DNA of 64,000 nucleotides from Neobacillus pocheonensis (lineage in GTDB: Bacteria; Bacillota; Bacilli; Bacillales; Cytobacillaceae). The stretch spans positions 582,501 through 646,500 of the forward strand of contig JAMQCR010000003.1 of NCBI GenBank assembly GCA_023702235.1. Reading direction: 5' to 3'. Shown here in pieces: positions 37,560 to 46,432 of the stretch; position 1 is the stretch's first letter; every line of letters begins with the position of its first letter. Position numbers and translations under genes: made by a program. The notes under the pieces were generated by a model. The model did not search any database, was not told the origin of the DNA, and saw only the letters and a list, made by a program, of their open reading frames with translations.

Positions 37560-37598
37560 AAAACTCCATCCAGCAAAATGCTATCTGGATGGAGCTTC
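37560..37598 (-). terminator. Rho-independent terminator of the large Gln-rich gene
   Basis: CTCCATCCAG (37564-37573) and CTGGATGGAG (37585-37594) form a perfect 10-bp stem; the minus strand continues TTTTC. Next to it (37528-37555) is another near-palindrome, TCTGAAAGAAAAGTTTTCTT. Confidence 0.8.
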
Positions 37599-37640
37599 AA
37601 TTAGAACAACAATTTAGATGAATGTGCCAATCTATTCAAA

Positions 37641-39554
37641 TTAATGAGCAGATTGAGATTGAACAACAGTCGAAGAAGAAGACTGTGTTTGGTGGATATT
37701 GGAACCGAAAGCAGCAGATGTTTGATTTGTCACACCGCTTGAAGCTTCAGTTTGAGTCGCACCTTTTGTACCAACTTGTAATTGGCTTACAGTGTTAGCT
37801 GCATCTTGAGCTTGTGTGTTATGTTTTCCAAGAGCAGTAGCAGATTGGCTTGTTAAACTGCCAGAACCTTGAGTTTGAACAGCACCTTTAGAACCTACTT
37901 GGCCTTGAGTCGTGCTCGTACCAGCATTTTGAGTTTGGCTGTTGTGCTTACCTACAGCTGTTGCTCCTTGAGTAGTTCCAGCAACAGAGCCTTGAGTTTG
38001 AACAGCACCCTTAGTTCCAACTTGGCCTTGAGCGGTAGTGTTTGTTGTAGTTTGGCTTTGGTCGTTATGTTTACCAGCAGCTTGTGTTCCTTGAGCTGTG
38101 CCAGTAGCAGCAACTTGGGTTTGTGTCGCACCTTTAGAACCAAGTTGACCTTGAGCAGTAGTGTTTTGTACGCCTTGCCCTTGGGAGTTATCTTTTCCTA
38201 CAGAAGAAGAAGCTTGCAATGTACCATTTCCAGCAGCTTGAGTTTGTGTAGCACCTTTAGTTCCAGCTTGACCTTGAGCAGTAGTGTTTTGTACACCTTG
38301 GCCTTGGAAGTTATCTTTTCCTGCAGTTTGAGAACCTTGCAAAGAACCGTTTGCTGAACTTTGGGTTTGAGTTGCACCTTTAGCACCAACTTGGCCTTGC
38401 ATAGTATCATTTCCTGCACTTGTTAATTGAACATTGTCTTTTCCTACCGCAGCAGAAGACTGTAGTCCATTGTTAGAAGAGCCTTGGTTTTGCGTTACAT
38501 CATGGCTTACAGCTACTTGACCTTGGTGAGTAGTAGAATCAGAGCCTTGACCTTGGAAGTTGCCTACACCAGCAGCAACAGCACCTTGTGCTGCATCATT
38601 TTGAGAAGCTTGAGTTTGGCTGTTATTCACACCTAGTCCAGTTTGATGTTGGTGAGTAGTAGCCGAAGTACCTTGGTCTTGAGTATTACATTCTCCGAAA
38701 GCTTGGGAAAGCTGAGTAGTTGAATTTCCCGCACCTGAAATTTGGCTATCAAATAGACCAGCTGCTTCTTGGTGTTGCATCGTATTGGTGTTAGCACGCT
38801 CGCTTTGGTTGTTTAAAAGCCCTAGAGAACTTTCACCTTGAGTAGTGGAGTTGCCATTTCCTTGTGCTTGGTCAATAAAGCCTCCTACAGCGGATTGGTC
38901 ATTGGCAGAAGTATTGCTAAAACCTTGATGCTGTGTATTAGCAAGGCCTGCTGCATCTTGGGATTGGCTGCCAACATTAGCCGTTCCTTGGCCTTGACCG
39001 ATAAATGCCCCAAATGCTGACTGGGATTGATCAGTCATATTTTTTCCTTTTTGATGCTGGTCATTAAATAAACCTGATGTGCCTTGTACTTGAGTCGTGT
39101 CATTAACAGAACCTTGATCTTGGCCAATGAAGGCACCTAAAGCACCTTGGAACTGATTCACTTTATCCTTTGACGCTTGCTTTTGGACCGAACCGAAGCC
39201 CCAGTTTGCATTTTGGCTTTGGACCGAACCATTTGAAGCACCTTGGTTTTGTCCAATCTCAAAACCAAGAGCACCTTGTGCTTGCGAAGTTGTTTTCTTT
39301 GCATTTTGTGTTTGTTTACCGTGAGAATGAGTGGAACTTTGAAGCTGAGCAGCAAAGTCATTTCCTCCTTGATCTTGAGCTATGTAAGCTCCAATAGCCA
39401 AGTTACCAGCAGATTTTACTGAACTTGCATGTTGAACTTGGTCTGGAGCAGCTGCGAATACGCCTGTAGCTCCTAATAAAGTTCCAGCTGCGATCCCTGC
39501 ACTTACAATCTTTTTCATGCTGAGCACATTTCTAATACTCATTAAATTTTTCAA
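37641..39554 (-). CDS. Secreted Gln-rich tandem-repeat protein, curli-like (637 residues)
   Basis: I choose the TTG at 39554 because GGAGGT sits 7 bp upstream; the product begins MKNLMSIRNVLSMKKIVSAG and has a signal peptide ending near VFAAA. From residue ~45 on, nearly everything is a 21-residue repeat with Q-x-Q pairs alternating 10 and 11 residues apart. An example is QDQGSVNDTTQVQGTSGLFN, then DQHQKGKNMTDQSQSAFGAF. The first half favours GALGAFIGQDQG-type units and the second half G-x-K-G-A-T-Q-T-Q units. Strand-turn-strand spacing, inward Gln and Asn ladders and lack of Cys (one only) resemble CsgA amyloid repeats. It has no anchor, so it is probably released or polymerised outside. A SinR-like box pair lies ~115 bp upstream. 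No known function; amyloid matrix fibre is my inference. Confidence 0.82.
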   Translation of the reverse strand: MKNLMSIRNVLSMKKIVSAGIAAGTLLGATGVFAAAPDQVQHASSVKSAGNLAIGAYIAQDQGGNDFAAQLQSSTHSHGKQTQNAKKTTSQAQGALGFEIGQNQGASNGSVQSQNANWGFGSVQKQASKDKVNQFQGALGAFIGQDQGSVNDTTQVQGTSGLFNDQHQKGKNMTDQSQSAFGAFIGQGQGTANVGSQSQDAAGLANTQHQGFSNTSANDQSAVGGFIDQAQGNGNSTTQGESSLGLLNNQSERANTNTMQHQEAAGLFDSQISGAGNSTTQLSQAFGECNTQDQGTSATTHQHQTGLGVNNSQTQASQNDAAQGAVAAGVGNFQGQGSDSTTHQGQVAVSHDVTQNQGSSNNGLQSSAAVGKDNVQLTSAGNDTMQGQVGAKGATQTQSSANGSLQGSQTAGKDNFQGQGVQNTTAQGQAGTKGATQTQAAGNGTLQASSSVGKDNSQGQGVQNTTAQGQLGSKGATQTQVAATGTAQGTQAAGKHNDQSQTTTNTTAQGQVGTKGAVQTQGSVAGTTQGATAVGKHNSQTQNAGTSTTQGQVGSKGAVQTQGSGSLTSQSATALGKHNTQAQDAANTVSQLQVGTKGATQTEASSGVTNQTSAAFGSNIHQTQSSSSTVVQSQSAH

Positions 39555-39667
39555 TCTGCCTACCTCCGTGATATGGTATTTTTTTTGGAAGGTTATCCTT
39601 CCATGATTTAGTATATTCGCCATTATATTCATGTGGAAAATGGTAAATTCGGTCAAATTTTCTTAAT

Positions 39668-39688
39668 AAAGAACATTTAGCGCTCTTT
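39668..39688 (-). promoter_or_regulatory. SinR-like operator upstream of the large Gln-rich gene
   Basis: On the minus strand 39674-39668 reads GTTCTTT, an exact match to the SinR box GTTCTYT. An inverted partner with one mismatch (GCTCTTT, 39682-39688) is 7 bp away. Paired inverted boxes are typical of SinR sites. Confidence 0.5.
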
Positions 39689-39866
39689 ATTGAGAAAATG
39701 CTCCAATTCTCTTAATTTCTAGATTTTTTTTAAAATTAATTATTGCTATTAATTTCAATAAATACTAAATTAATATTATCTATCCATTAACTACCCATTG
39801 AAATAAAATATGGACATTTTGGTATATATATTGACGTATGTACGCACGATTTGTTATTGTGAATTT

Positions 39867-39971
39867 ATGGAAAGGTTATTACGGATAAACGAAGTTAGCG
39901 AACTATTAAATGTGCATCCGAAAACGATACAACGATGGGACATAGAAGGTAAAATTCAATGTGTGCCCTAG
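39867..39971 (+). pseudogene. Relic of an IS607-type serine recombinase (N-terminal MerR-like HTH)
   Basis: The short frame MERLLRINEVSELLNVHPKT, IQRWDIEGKIQ matches the N-terminal DNA-binding end of IS607-family TnpA resolvases and then breaks off at CVP-stop. The catalytic serine domain and any TnpB are missing. It lies between the two divergent Gln-rich genes, suggesting an old IS607 insertion or excision there. Confidence 0.6.
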
Positions 39972-40003
39972 AACAATCTTTTTAACTTTTTTTTTACAAT
40001 TAT

Positions 40004-40010
40004 GTTCTTT
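40004..40010 (+). promoter_or_regulatory. SinR-like box upstream of the wall-anchored Gln-rich gene
   Basis: GTTCTTT matches the SinR box GTTCTYT exactly, 53 bp before the start codon, within TATGTTCTTTATAAAGTTCG. The position is suitable for repressing this promoter. Confidence 0.45.
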
Positions 40011-40062
40011 ATAAAGTTCGTTATTGTTCATAATAAAAAACTATGTAGTCAAGGAGAAAAAA

Positions 40063-41754
40063 ATGTTAAAAAAAGTCGCAATTAGTAGTTTATTGTTGTC
40101 CGTTCCCACAGTAGGTACACATATAGCATTTGCAGATACGTTGGTTCCAAATGGGAGCAGTGTAGAGAATTTGGTACAGGCTGAAGCACGAACACAAGTC
40201 AATCATTCAACGGATACACAACAGGCCGTAAACAACAACAATGGCAATGCGAACGGTAGCACGTTAAGTCAACCGCTGCCACCGACAAACCCAAATTCGT
40301 CATTCGTTTTGCTGAATCAAAATGTTTCGAGTGAAAAACAGTGGACAGATTATGGACTCAAGTCCAATCAAGACCAATCGACGGATGCAACTGTAACTCA
40401 AACTCAGAATACAACAGGTAATCCAACGGTTGTGCAAAATCAACAAGCGAATGTGACCAAAAATCAACATCAAAACGGAACCAACTCCACAGCGGATCAG
40501 AACCAAAATGTGAGTGTACCTGGTTTGAATTTAACACAAGGGGAAGTAACAAGCGTACAAGCAGGGCAAGAACAAACCGCTTCCTCTCCTAAAAAGGAAA
40601 AGGTGGAACAAAGTCAAGGTACGACGTTAGCATCCAACCAAGTACAAAAAATCGCATTGTCATCGGTAGAAATTTCTATACAAAGTCAAGGTACAGTTGT
40701 AAGCACAAAACAAAAACAAACAGCCGAAGCAAAAGAACAATCCTCTATCTTGCAGGGGGAATCGGTAGGAATCAAGAATGCTCAAAGCGAAAAGTTGAGA
40801 AATGTAAAGCAAAAGCAAGAAACAAAAATCAAAGAAGTTCAAACACAAGAGATGATGACTTCTGGTTCTGCAAGCATGAAACAAATACAATCGGTCAAGG
40901 TAAAAACCAATATGATTGACACCTTGAAGGGTATATCCTTAAAGGGGATCAAAGAAACGTCTATTAATTCGATTAATCTGATTAAAAACTCCGTGAACAC
41001 AATTGTGAACGTTGTTCAAGAAATCATAGTCAATAATAAATTGGTAGATGTGAATGCCCAGCATTATACAGTGGAACAAAACAAACCACTTAAAACGCAA
41101 CAAGTGTATGACCAAAAACATGCTTGGGGAACGTTGAAGGTGGTCAATACTGTTTTCGTTGGTTTCAACAAACAATTGCAAAGTTTAGAAGTAAAAATGC
41201 AAAGTTTCCTTTGCCTCGACTTTTTAGGAAATAGTTCTAGCAGCCAGAAAAAACATAAAAAAGACTGCAACAAGCCTACGCCTCCCCATCATGGCGGTAC
41301 CACTGTGCCTCCCGTTCATACGGGTGGTGGAACTACAAAAGGTCCTGGATGTGGAGACCAAGGCGGAAAACCTGTAACACCTCCTTCAACAGGAAATGGC
41401 GGTACTCCAGTTACTCCTCCTGCTGGGAATGAAGGCACAACAAAAGGTTCAGACGGAAGCCAAGGCAGTATCCCTGTAACACCTGTTTCGGTGAAAACAA
41501 CACCTGCAAAACCGACCGTAACAACAGTTTCTGAAACAAAGCATGTGACAACGGAACAAGAAGCAAAACCGACTGTAACAACGAAAGTTCAGGATGTACA
41601 AAATCCAGCATCCTCTAAAAAGGTGAATTATCTTCCGATTACTGCTACTGATAATTATGATTATCTTTTATTCGGTTCCTTATTAGTCGTAGCAGGAATG
41701 GTGTTATTTTTCACCAGAAAAAATATAAGTTGTCGAAAAAAAGGTAGAACATAA
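40063..41754 (+). CDS. Wall-anchored Gln-rich surface protein with LPITA sorting signal
   Basis: The ATG at 40063 follows AAGGAG. The 563-residue product has a signal peptide (MLKKVAISSLLLSVPTVGTH, IAFA). A Gln-rich region (~90-270) shows the same 10/11-residue Q-x-Q rhythm as its neighbours (QDQSTDATVTQTQ, QNQQANVTKNQHQNGTNSTA). A Lys/Val-rich helical stretch (~270-400) and a Pro/Thr/Gly wall-spanning region (~405-500) follow. The C-terminus is a sorting signal: LPITA, a hydrophobic segment (LLFGSLLVVAGMVLFF) and a basic tail. LPxTA resembles the non-canonical motifs used by sortase D-class enzymes (LPNTA, LPDTS) in bacilli. It may anchor or nucleate fibres of the secreted Gln-rich proteins, as CsgB does for CsgA. 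No sortase gene lies in the window. Confidence 0.8.
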   Translation: MLKKVAISSLLLSVPTVGTHIAFADTLVPNGSSVENLVQAEARTQVNHSTDTQQAVNNNNGNANGSTLSQPLPPTNPNSSFVLLNQNVSSEKQWTDYGLKSNQDQSTDATVTQTQNTTGNPTVVQNQQANVTKNQHQNGTNSTADQNQNVSVPGLNLTQGEVTSVQAGQEQTASSPKKEKVEQSQGTTLASNQVQKIALSSVEISIQSQGTVVSTKQKQTAEAKEQSSILQGESVGIKNAQSEKLRNVKQKQETKIKEVQTQEMMTSGSASMKQIQSVKVKTNMIDTLKGISLKGIKETSINSINLIKNSVNTIVNVVQEIIVNNKLVDVNAQHYTVEQNKPLKTQQVYDQKHAWGTLKVVNTVFVGFNKQLQSLEVKMQSFLCLDFLGNSSSSQKKHKKDCNKPTPPHHGGTTVPPVHTGGGTTKGPGCGDQGGKPVTPPSTGNGGTPVTPPAGNEGTTKGSDGSQGSIPVTPVSVKTTPAKPTVTTVSETKHVTTEQEAKPTVTTKVQDVQNPASSKKVNYLPITATDNYDYLLFGSLLVVAGMVLFFTRKNISCRKKGRT

Positions 41755-41769
41755 ATTTTGCTATATGAT

Positions 41770-41809
41770 AGAAGAAAACCACTCAAAAATATGAGTGGTT
41801 TTCTTCTAT
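41770..41809 (+). terminator. Rho-independent terminator
   Basis: AGAAGAAAACCACTC and GAGTGGTTTTCTTCT form a perfect 15-bp stem after the wall-anchored protein gene. The following 41810-42311 contains no gene I can support. Confidence 0.9.
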
Positions 41810-42311
41810 TTGTTCCTCTATATGTTCCGCCTAAAGGGTTTCTCAATCTGTTTTAAAAAAATTTTTTACAGAATTCTAAATAAAATGAATATAAAAATGA
41901 CCCTTATTTCATCGTTCAGCGTCTATTAAAAGAACAATATAACAAAGGAGCATATGTGGAGTAGACATGTAGAGTTAAAAGAAGAGTCTTTTATCCCTTT
42001 CACTTGATAGTTTAACCAGTATCATGGCATTGAAAAAACAGGTAGAAGTCCCGTATGCTAATATTAAGAAAGTAGAAACGTTTTTGCCCGCCCTTCTGTT
42101 TTTGTGAAAACTTGCAGGGGTTAGAGAATAACGGCGAACCTCCCCATAAGTAACTGCGAAAAGCAGATTTGTCCAGTTTTAGATACTGCTACAACATTTA
42201 ATCCCCATGTAGACCTCAGATGCCAGGCACAGATATTTTCCATATACCCAAAAATTTCGGGGATGAAATACGATAGTTTGGAACTTTCACAATTATAATT
42301 TCGGATGAATT

Positions 42312-42335
42312 AAAAAAGGTGCAACAGCACCTTTT
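42312..42335 (-). terminator. Rho-independent terminator
   Basis: On the minus strand AAAAGGTGC TGTT GCACCTTTTTTAA ends the TPR-protein gene. Confidence 0.8.
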
Positions 42336-42352
42336 GGAAATAAGGACAAACC

Positions 42353-43363
42353 CTATTTCTTTTTTCGCTTCTTTTTCTTTCTAACAAAATAAACTTTCTT
42401 TCCAGAGAGCTCTTCACGTCGTTTTCCCATGAATATTTCTGCAATTGGATAGAACGATTCCAGGTTGCCCGAATCAACTTCCCCTTCTATTATGTTAAGT
42501 GAACTGTCTTCGGAACTTGGGATCTCAATTTGAAGCTCTTGGTAAAGGGACATCGGAGGGATGACCGATATTTCACCGTTCGAGATTGAATTGAGATAAA
42601 ATAAGTCACGCAGACCATTAGAGAGTAAATCTCGTAAATTTGAAGCGTCCATTCTAGTATATTTGAATGCACTAATGAGCATTCTATGATATTGATTGGC
42701 AGCCTCTTTTGGTTCTATATTTGATAATATCATCCCAAGAGAAAATAGAGATTCTGTTTGCAAGGGATCTATAGAAACTGAATATTCGAAAGCCGCGACT
42801 GCTAAATCTGCCCTGCCTCCTTTATAATAGAGGTTTCCAAGGCGATTCCACAGGAAGGAATCTTCGTTGGAATTCATAATTTTCTTCAGTAAATATTCTT
42901 CCGCATCAGTGGCATACTTATGGCTGCTTCCATCAAAAAGCATGTTTTTTCCAAAAGTAAATCGATCTTCTGCGAGTGGAGAGTTAAAGGTCAGTAAAGC
43001 AGAAAGAGCCATCATTCTATATTCTTTTGTAATCTCCCATTTTCCAGTTGAGTTGCAATGTTTACAGCGAAAATATCCTGTAGTTTGGATATACTTGTCT
43101 ATTTCTTCCGTCTGATCTCTTTTGTATTTCTCCACATTAATCGTCACGTGGCCTAAATCATATTTGGCTTTCTTGCCACAATTTTTGCAGACCAACGGTT
43201 GGATATTACTAGGAAAGGCAGAGGGGATTTTTTTACTATTCTTCGCAACCAATTGAACATAACTGCCAGGTAAATCAGATATATTAGGGGAAGCTGGAAT
43301 TTCCTCTAGGCTTCTTCCTGTCAAAACATTGATTAGTAATGGGCTAATATTTAAATAAACCAT
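42353..43363 (-). CDS. TPR protein with an N-terminal zinc ribbon
   Basis: The 336-residue product has two CxxC knuckles (CKNCGKK at ~60 and CKHCNSTG at ~100) that form a probable zinc ribbon. Two or three tetratricopeptide-like helical repeats follow (WNRLGNLYYKGGRADLAVAA, FEYSVSIDPLQTESLFSLGM) at ~165-235. The C-terminus is very basic (FVRKKKKRKKK). Such a layout suggests a scaffold binding protein partners or nucleic acid. I do not know a characterised homologue. It has its own terminator and no operon partner. Confidence 0.7.
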   Translation of the reverse strand: MVYLNISPLLINVLTGRSLEEIPASPNISDLPGSYVQLVAKNSKKIPSAFPSNIQPLVCKNCGKKAKYDLGHVTINVEKYKRDQTEEIDKYIQTTGYFRCKHCNSTGKWEITKEYRMMALSALLTFNSPLAEDRFTFGKNMLFDGSSHKYATDAEEYLLKKIMNSNEDSFLWNRLGNLYYKGGRADLAVAAFEYSVSIDPLQTESLFSLGMILSNIEPKEAANQYHRMLISAFKYTRMDASNLRDLLSNGLRDLFYLNSISNGEISVIPPMSLYQELQIEIPSSEDSSLNIIEGEVDSGNLESFYPIAEIFMGKRREELSGKKVYFVRKKKKRKKK

Positions 43364-43800
43364 TTCTATAATAGCTCCCTTATTTTGGTCTATTGTTTAT
43401 GAAGGCACTGTTAATACAAAAAAACTCTATTTTTTTTTAGTATAAAGGCCAAACAACTCGTATAAAAAAGTAATACCATATAGATTTCATACGGAATACA
43501 ATTTAAATAATTAGTATTTTGTCAAGAATGAGAGAATCCCTGAAGGGTTCTCAAAAAACTTGGATTTGAAAAATAATCTTAATAAAAGTACACACTCCTT
43601 TTTATAGTTAGAAAAAATTCTCACTTTCTATATAGCTAATTTGGTTGATAAACCACACAAAATAAATTTCAACTACTAATTACTGCTATAAAAAAATCCT
43701 CCAATGGAGTCGGATGCCTTTCTTTTTCAGACTAACTGGTTATTATTAGTATTTTTAAGGAATAATTTATAAAGAATACTAGTGGAAAGGGGGGACACAA

Positions 43801-45213
43801 ATGCAAATTCATGTTGTTCAGTCAGGGGATACACTGTGGGCAATTTCACAAAGGTATAATGTCACAATTAGCCAAGTTGTAACAGTAAATCAGTTGGAAA
43901 ATCCCAATAAATTAGTGATAGGCTTAGCACTTATTATTCCGACCCCTCATCGAACAGCTCTTGTTAAACCTGGAGAAACGATTGACATGATTGCTAAAAG
44001 AAATCGGCTCAATGTACAGACTATTCTTCAGGCAAACCGAATTAGTAATCCATCGAGTATCCAACCGGGTATGCTTTTGGTCATTCCTTCCATTCGTCAT
44101 ACCGTTCAACCGGGAGAAAGCTTATGGCGAATTGCACAACAATACGGTACGACTGTGCAGGACATTATTCAAACGAACCATATTCAAAATGTAAATATGA
44201 TTTATCCCGGTTCTGTGATACAAATTCCTTTATATAAACCAACCATTGATGTGAATGCCTATTCTGATAAGGCTGGTGAAACAGGTGCAAGCCTATTCCG
44301 TGAGGTTGGAACTTATCTAACGTATGCTGCTATATTTGCTTATTCGATGAAGGTTGATGGAAGTCTAAGTCCTATTATTGATGCACCTTTTATTCAAGCT
44401 TCAAAAGACGCTAGAACTGCTCCCATGTTGTGTATCACTAATTTTACGTACAAGGATCCCGGGTCCAGTCTTGCCCATACGATTCTTTCAAGCCAAGAGA
44501 TACAGGACACGTTGTTAACTAATGCATTAAATGTGATGAAACAAAAAGGGTATTATGGATTAAATGTTGATTTTGAAAATGTGTACCCACAAGACCGTGA
44601 ATTATATAATCAATTTTTACAGCGTGCGGTAGATAAATTACATCCGGCGGGATATTTTGTGTCAACTGCTCTTGCACCAAAGGTAAGTGCGGATCAAAAA
44701 GGACTGCTATATGAAGCTCATGATTATGCGGCCCATGGTAAAATTGTTGATTTTGTCGTTTTAATGACCTATGAGTGGGGATACAGATTTGGACCACCTC
44801 AAGCCATTTCTCCGCTTGACCAAATACGTAGAGTTTTAGACTATGCTGTAACCGTCATTCCGAGAAATAAAATCTTCATGGGATTTCAAATCTATGCTCG
44901 TGACTGGACATTACCGCATGTTCAAGGCCAAGAAGCTGAAACATTTAGTCAACAAGAAGCGGTTCGTCGGGCTGTTCAATATGGAGCTGCTATCCAATAT
45001 GATCAGGCTGCACAGTCCCCCTATTTCCGATATACAGACGCTCAGGGGAAAACTCATGAAGTTTGGTTTGAAGATGCACGCAGTGCACAAGCGAAATTTG
45101 ATACAGCCAAAGATTATGGGCTCCGCGGTATTAGTTATTGGACATTAGGTTATCCGTACCCGCAAAATTGGCAATTGCTAAATGACAACTTCTCGATTCG
45201 AAAATTACTATAA
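43801..45213 (+). CDS. sleL: Spore cortex-lytic N-acetylglucosaminidase with three LysM domains (SleL/YaaH-like)
   Basis: The 470-residue product starts with three LysM repeats (HVVQSGDTLWAISQRYNVTI; ALVKPGETIDMIAKRNRLNV; HTVQPGESLWRIAQQYGTTV, residues 1-145). A GH18 barrel (~150-465) follows with the catalytic motif YGLNVDFENV, the DxxDxDxE equivalent with Glu as acid. SleL/YaaH proteins are spore-coat-associated enzymes that cut cortex muramic-lactam peptidoglycan during germination. They normally carry two LysM units, so the extra one makes this slightly longer. There is no signal peptide, as expected for a protein packed from the mother cell. GGAAAGGGGGG precedes the ATG. Confidence 0.9.
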   Translation: MQIHVVQSGDTLWAISQRYNVTISQVVTVNQLENPNKLVIGLALIIPTPHRTALVKPGETIDMIAKRNRLNVQTILQANRISNPSSIQPGMLLVIPSIRHTVQPGESLWRIAQQYGTTVQDIIQTNHIQNVNMIYPGSVIQIPLYKPTIDVNAYSDKAGETGASLFREVGTYLTYAAIFAYSMKVDGSLSPIIDAPFIQASKDARTAPMLCITNFTYKDPGSSLAHTILSSQEIQDTLLTNALNVMKQKGYYGLNVDFENVYPQDRELYNQFLQRAVDKLHPAGYFVSTALAPKVSADQKGLLYEAHDYAAHGKIVDFVVLMTYEWGYRFGPPQAISPLDQIRRVLDYAVTVIPRNKIFMGFQIYARDWTLPHVQGQEAETFSQQEAVRRAVQYGAAIQYDQAAQSPYFRYTDAQGKTHEVWFEDARSAQAKFDTAKDYGLRGISYWTLGYPYPQNWQLLNDNFSIRKLL

Positions 45214-45346
45214 AAGTTGATCTTTTAAAGAATGTTGCCATTTAAGTAATAAAGATTGAGGCTTTTCGCAAATAAAAGTATTCCTATTCTCATGGAGAGT
45301 TTTGTCCGTAAAAGTTAGAGGCGACAAAAAGTGGTTGCCCCAAAAG

Positions 45347-45380
45347 AAAAGGATCCAAACTCAAAGTTAGGATCCTTTTT
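45347..45380 (+). terminator. Bidirectional terminator between convergent genes
   Basis: AAAAGGATCC and GGATCCTTTTT pair across a 13-nt loop, between the SleL-like gene and the convergent methyltransferase gene. Confidence 0.85.
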
Positions 45381-45399
45381 GTTAGCTAGAATAGTAAAT

Positions 45400-46344
45400 T
45401 TATTTTTTTAGAACATCTAAGTATACGATGCTTCGATCGTTATCAACGGAAATTTTAGTACTGTTGATTTGTTCTTCAGGTATGGAAGATAGCAGGTTCT
45501 CCATTTGAGCTTCGTCCCGATAAATGAGCCACCAGTCCATACATGCTTCCATATATCCAACGGTTGGGTGATCAGGAAGGAAATTGGCAAGCATCATTCG
45601 CCCGCCGGGTTTGAGCTTATCAAATAAAACGCGGGTAAGGCGAATAGCCACGGGGTTCTTTAAATAGTCGTATAAACCGGCTGAATAAATGAAATCAAAA
45701 TCTGAATAAGTAAACTTGCCTTGCAGGATATCCTTTACGGAGGCATGAATCGGTTCTATCCCAAAGGATGTGTAATCTTCTCTTACGGATTGAAGTGATT
45801 CCGAATCCTGATCGAGCGCCAGGAATCTTCCAATCTTTCCATCCAAAACAGCTTTTGCGCTTTCCGCTTCACGCAAATGACCGCAGGCAACGGATAAAAT
45901 CTTTGGTTTATTAACATTGGATGCTACCTCATCAATGAGTTGAGCAATAAGTTGTTTTCTAAATCGAACTGCCTTACAGGCTGGAAATTTTGATACATAG
46001 GAGTAAATGGTCCGCCCGAATTCTGTTAAGCTTTTATCAGCAGGGAAACCCAGAGAACTATCCGCAGCATAAACTAGATCCATCATGATCGCATCCCCAG
46101 CGTATCCTCTAGGTTTTTGGAACGCTCTTCGTGTAAGCGGATCCTGAAAAAGTAAGCTGCTGATCGATTGTCGAGGATAGCAATTGGAAATGATTTGCCT
46201 CCAGGAATCCAATGATACTTTACCGCGTATTTCATTTAAATACTTACCTAGCAAATCTAATGATTCGACGATACTTTCTTGCTTTACTAATTCCGCTGCT
46301 ACATGATCCAGCAATTCATTCATTTCACTTTTGATAAGCTCCAT
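45400..46344 (-). CDS. SAM-dependent methyltransferase
   Basis: The 314-residue product has an N-terminal helical region (~1-130, including RRAFQKPRGYAGDAIMMDLV) and a class I Rossmann methyltransferase domain (~135-310): motif I KILSVACGHLREAESA, acidic strand-2 end FLALDQDSESLQSV, and motif IV region FDFIYSAGLYDYLKNPVAIR, followed by LKPGGRMMLANF. The substrate is unknown. GAGGAGG precedes the ATG at 46344. A palindrome, GGGTCGACCC, lies ~80 bp upstream and may be an operator. It seems to be monocistronic. Confidence 0.8.
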   Translation of the reverse strand: MELIKSEMNELLDHVAAELVKQESIVESLDLLGKYLNEIRGKVSLDSWRQIISNCYPRQSISSLLFQDPLTRRAFQKPRGYAGDAIMMDLVYAADSSLGFPADKSLTEFGRTIYSYVSKFPACKAVRFRKQLIAQLIDEVASNVNKPKILSVACGHLREAESAKAVLDGKIGRFLALDQDSESLQSVREDYTSFGIEPIHASVKDILQGKFTYSDFDFIYSAGLYDYLKNPVAIRLTRVLFDKLKPGGRMMLANFLPDHPTVGYMEACMDWWLIYRDEAQMENLLSSIPEEQINSTKISVDNDRSIVYLDVLKK

Positions 46345-46422
46345 TTAAATCCTCCTCTGAGACCTTATATAAAAAAGGAAAATAGGACACTCACTTTCAT
46401 CCCTAAATACTCCCAAATATTC

Positions 46423-46432
46423 GGGTCGACCC
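46423..46432. promoter_or_regulatory. Perfect palindrome upstream of the methyltransferase gene
   Basis: GGGTCGACCC within TTCGGGTCGACCCGGAA is GC-rich and unusual in this AT-rich gap. It could be an operator for the methyltransferase gene; no cognate regulator is evident. Confidence 0.35.

Noticed and set aside
37869..38357. Open frame on the plus strand, Ser/Leu-rich
   Set aside because: Antisense shadow of the Gln-rich repeat gene, whose CAA/CAG and GCA-rich repeats keep other frames open.
42024..42107. Short frame MALKKQVEVPYANIKKVETF with PH-domain-like look
   Set aside because: Only 27 codons, no ribosome site and no neighbouring homologous sequence; too little to support.
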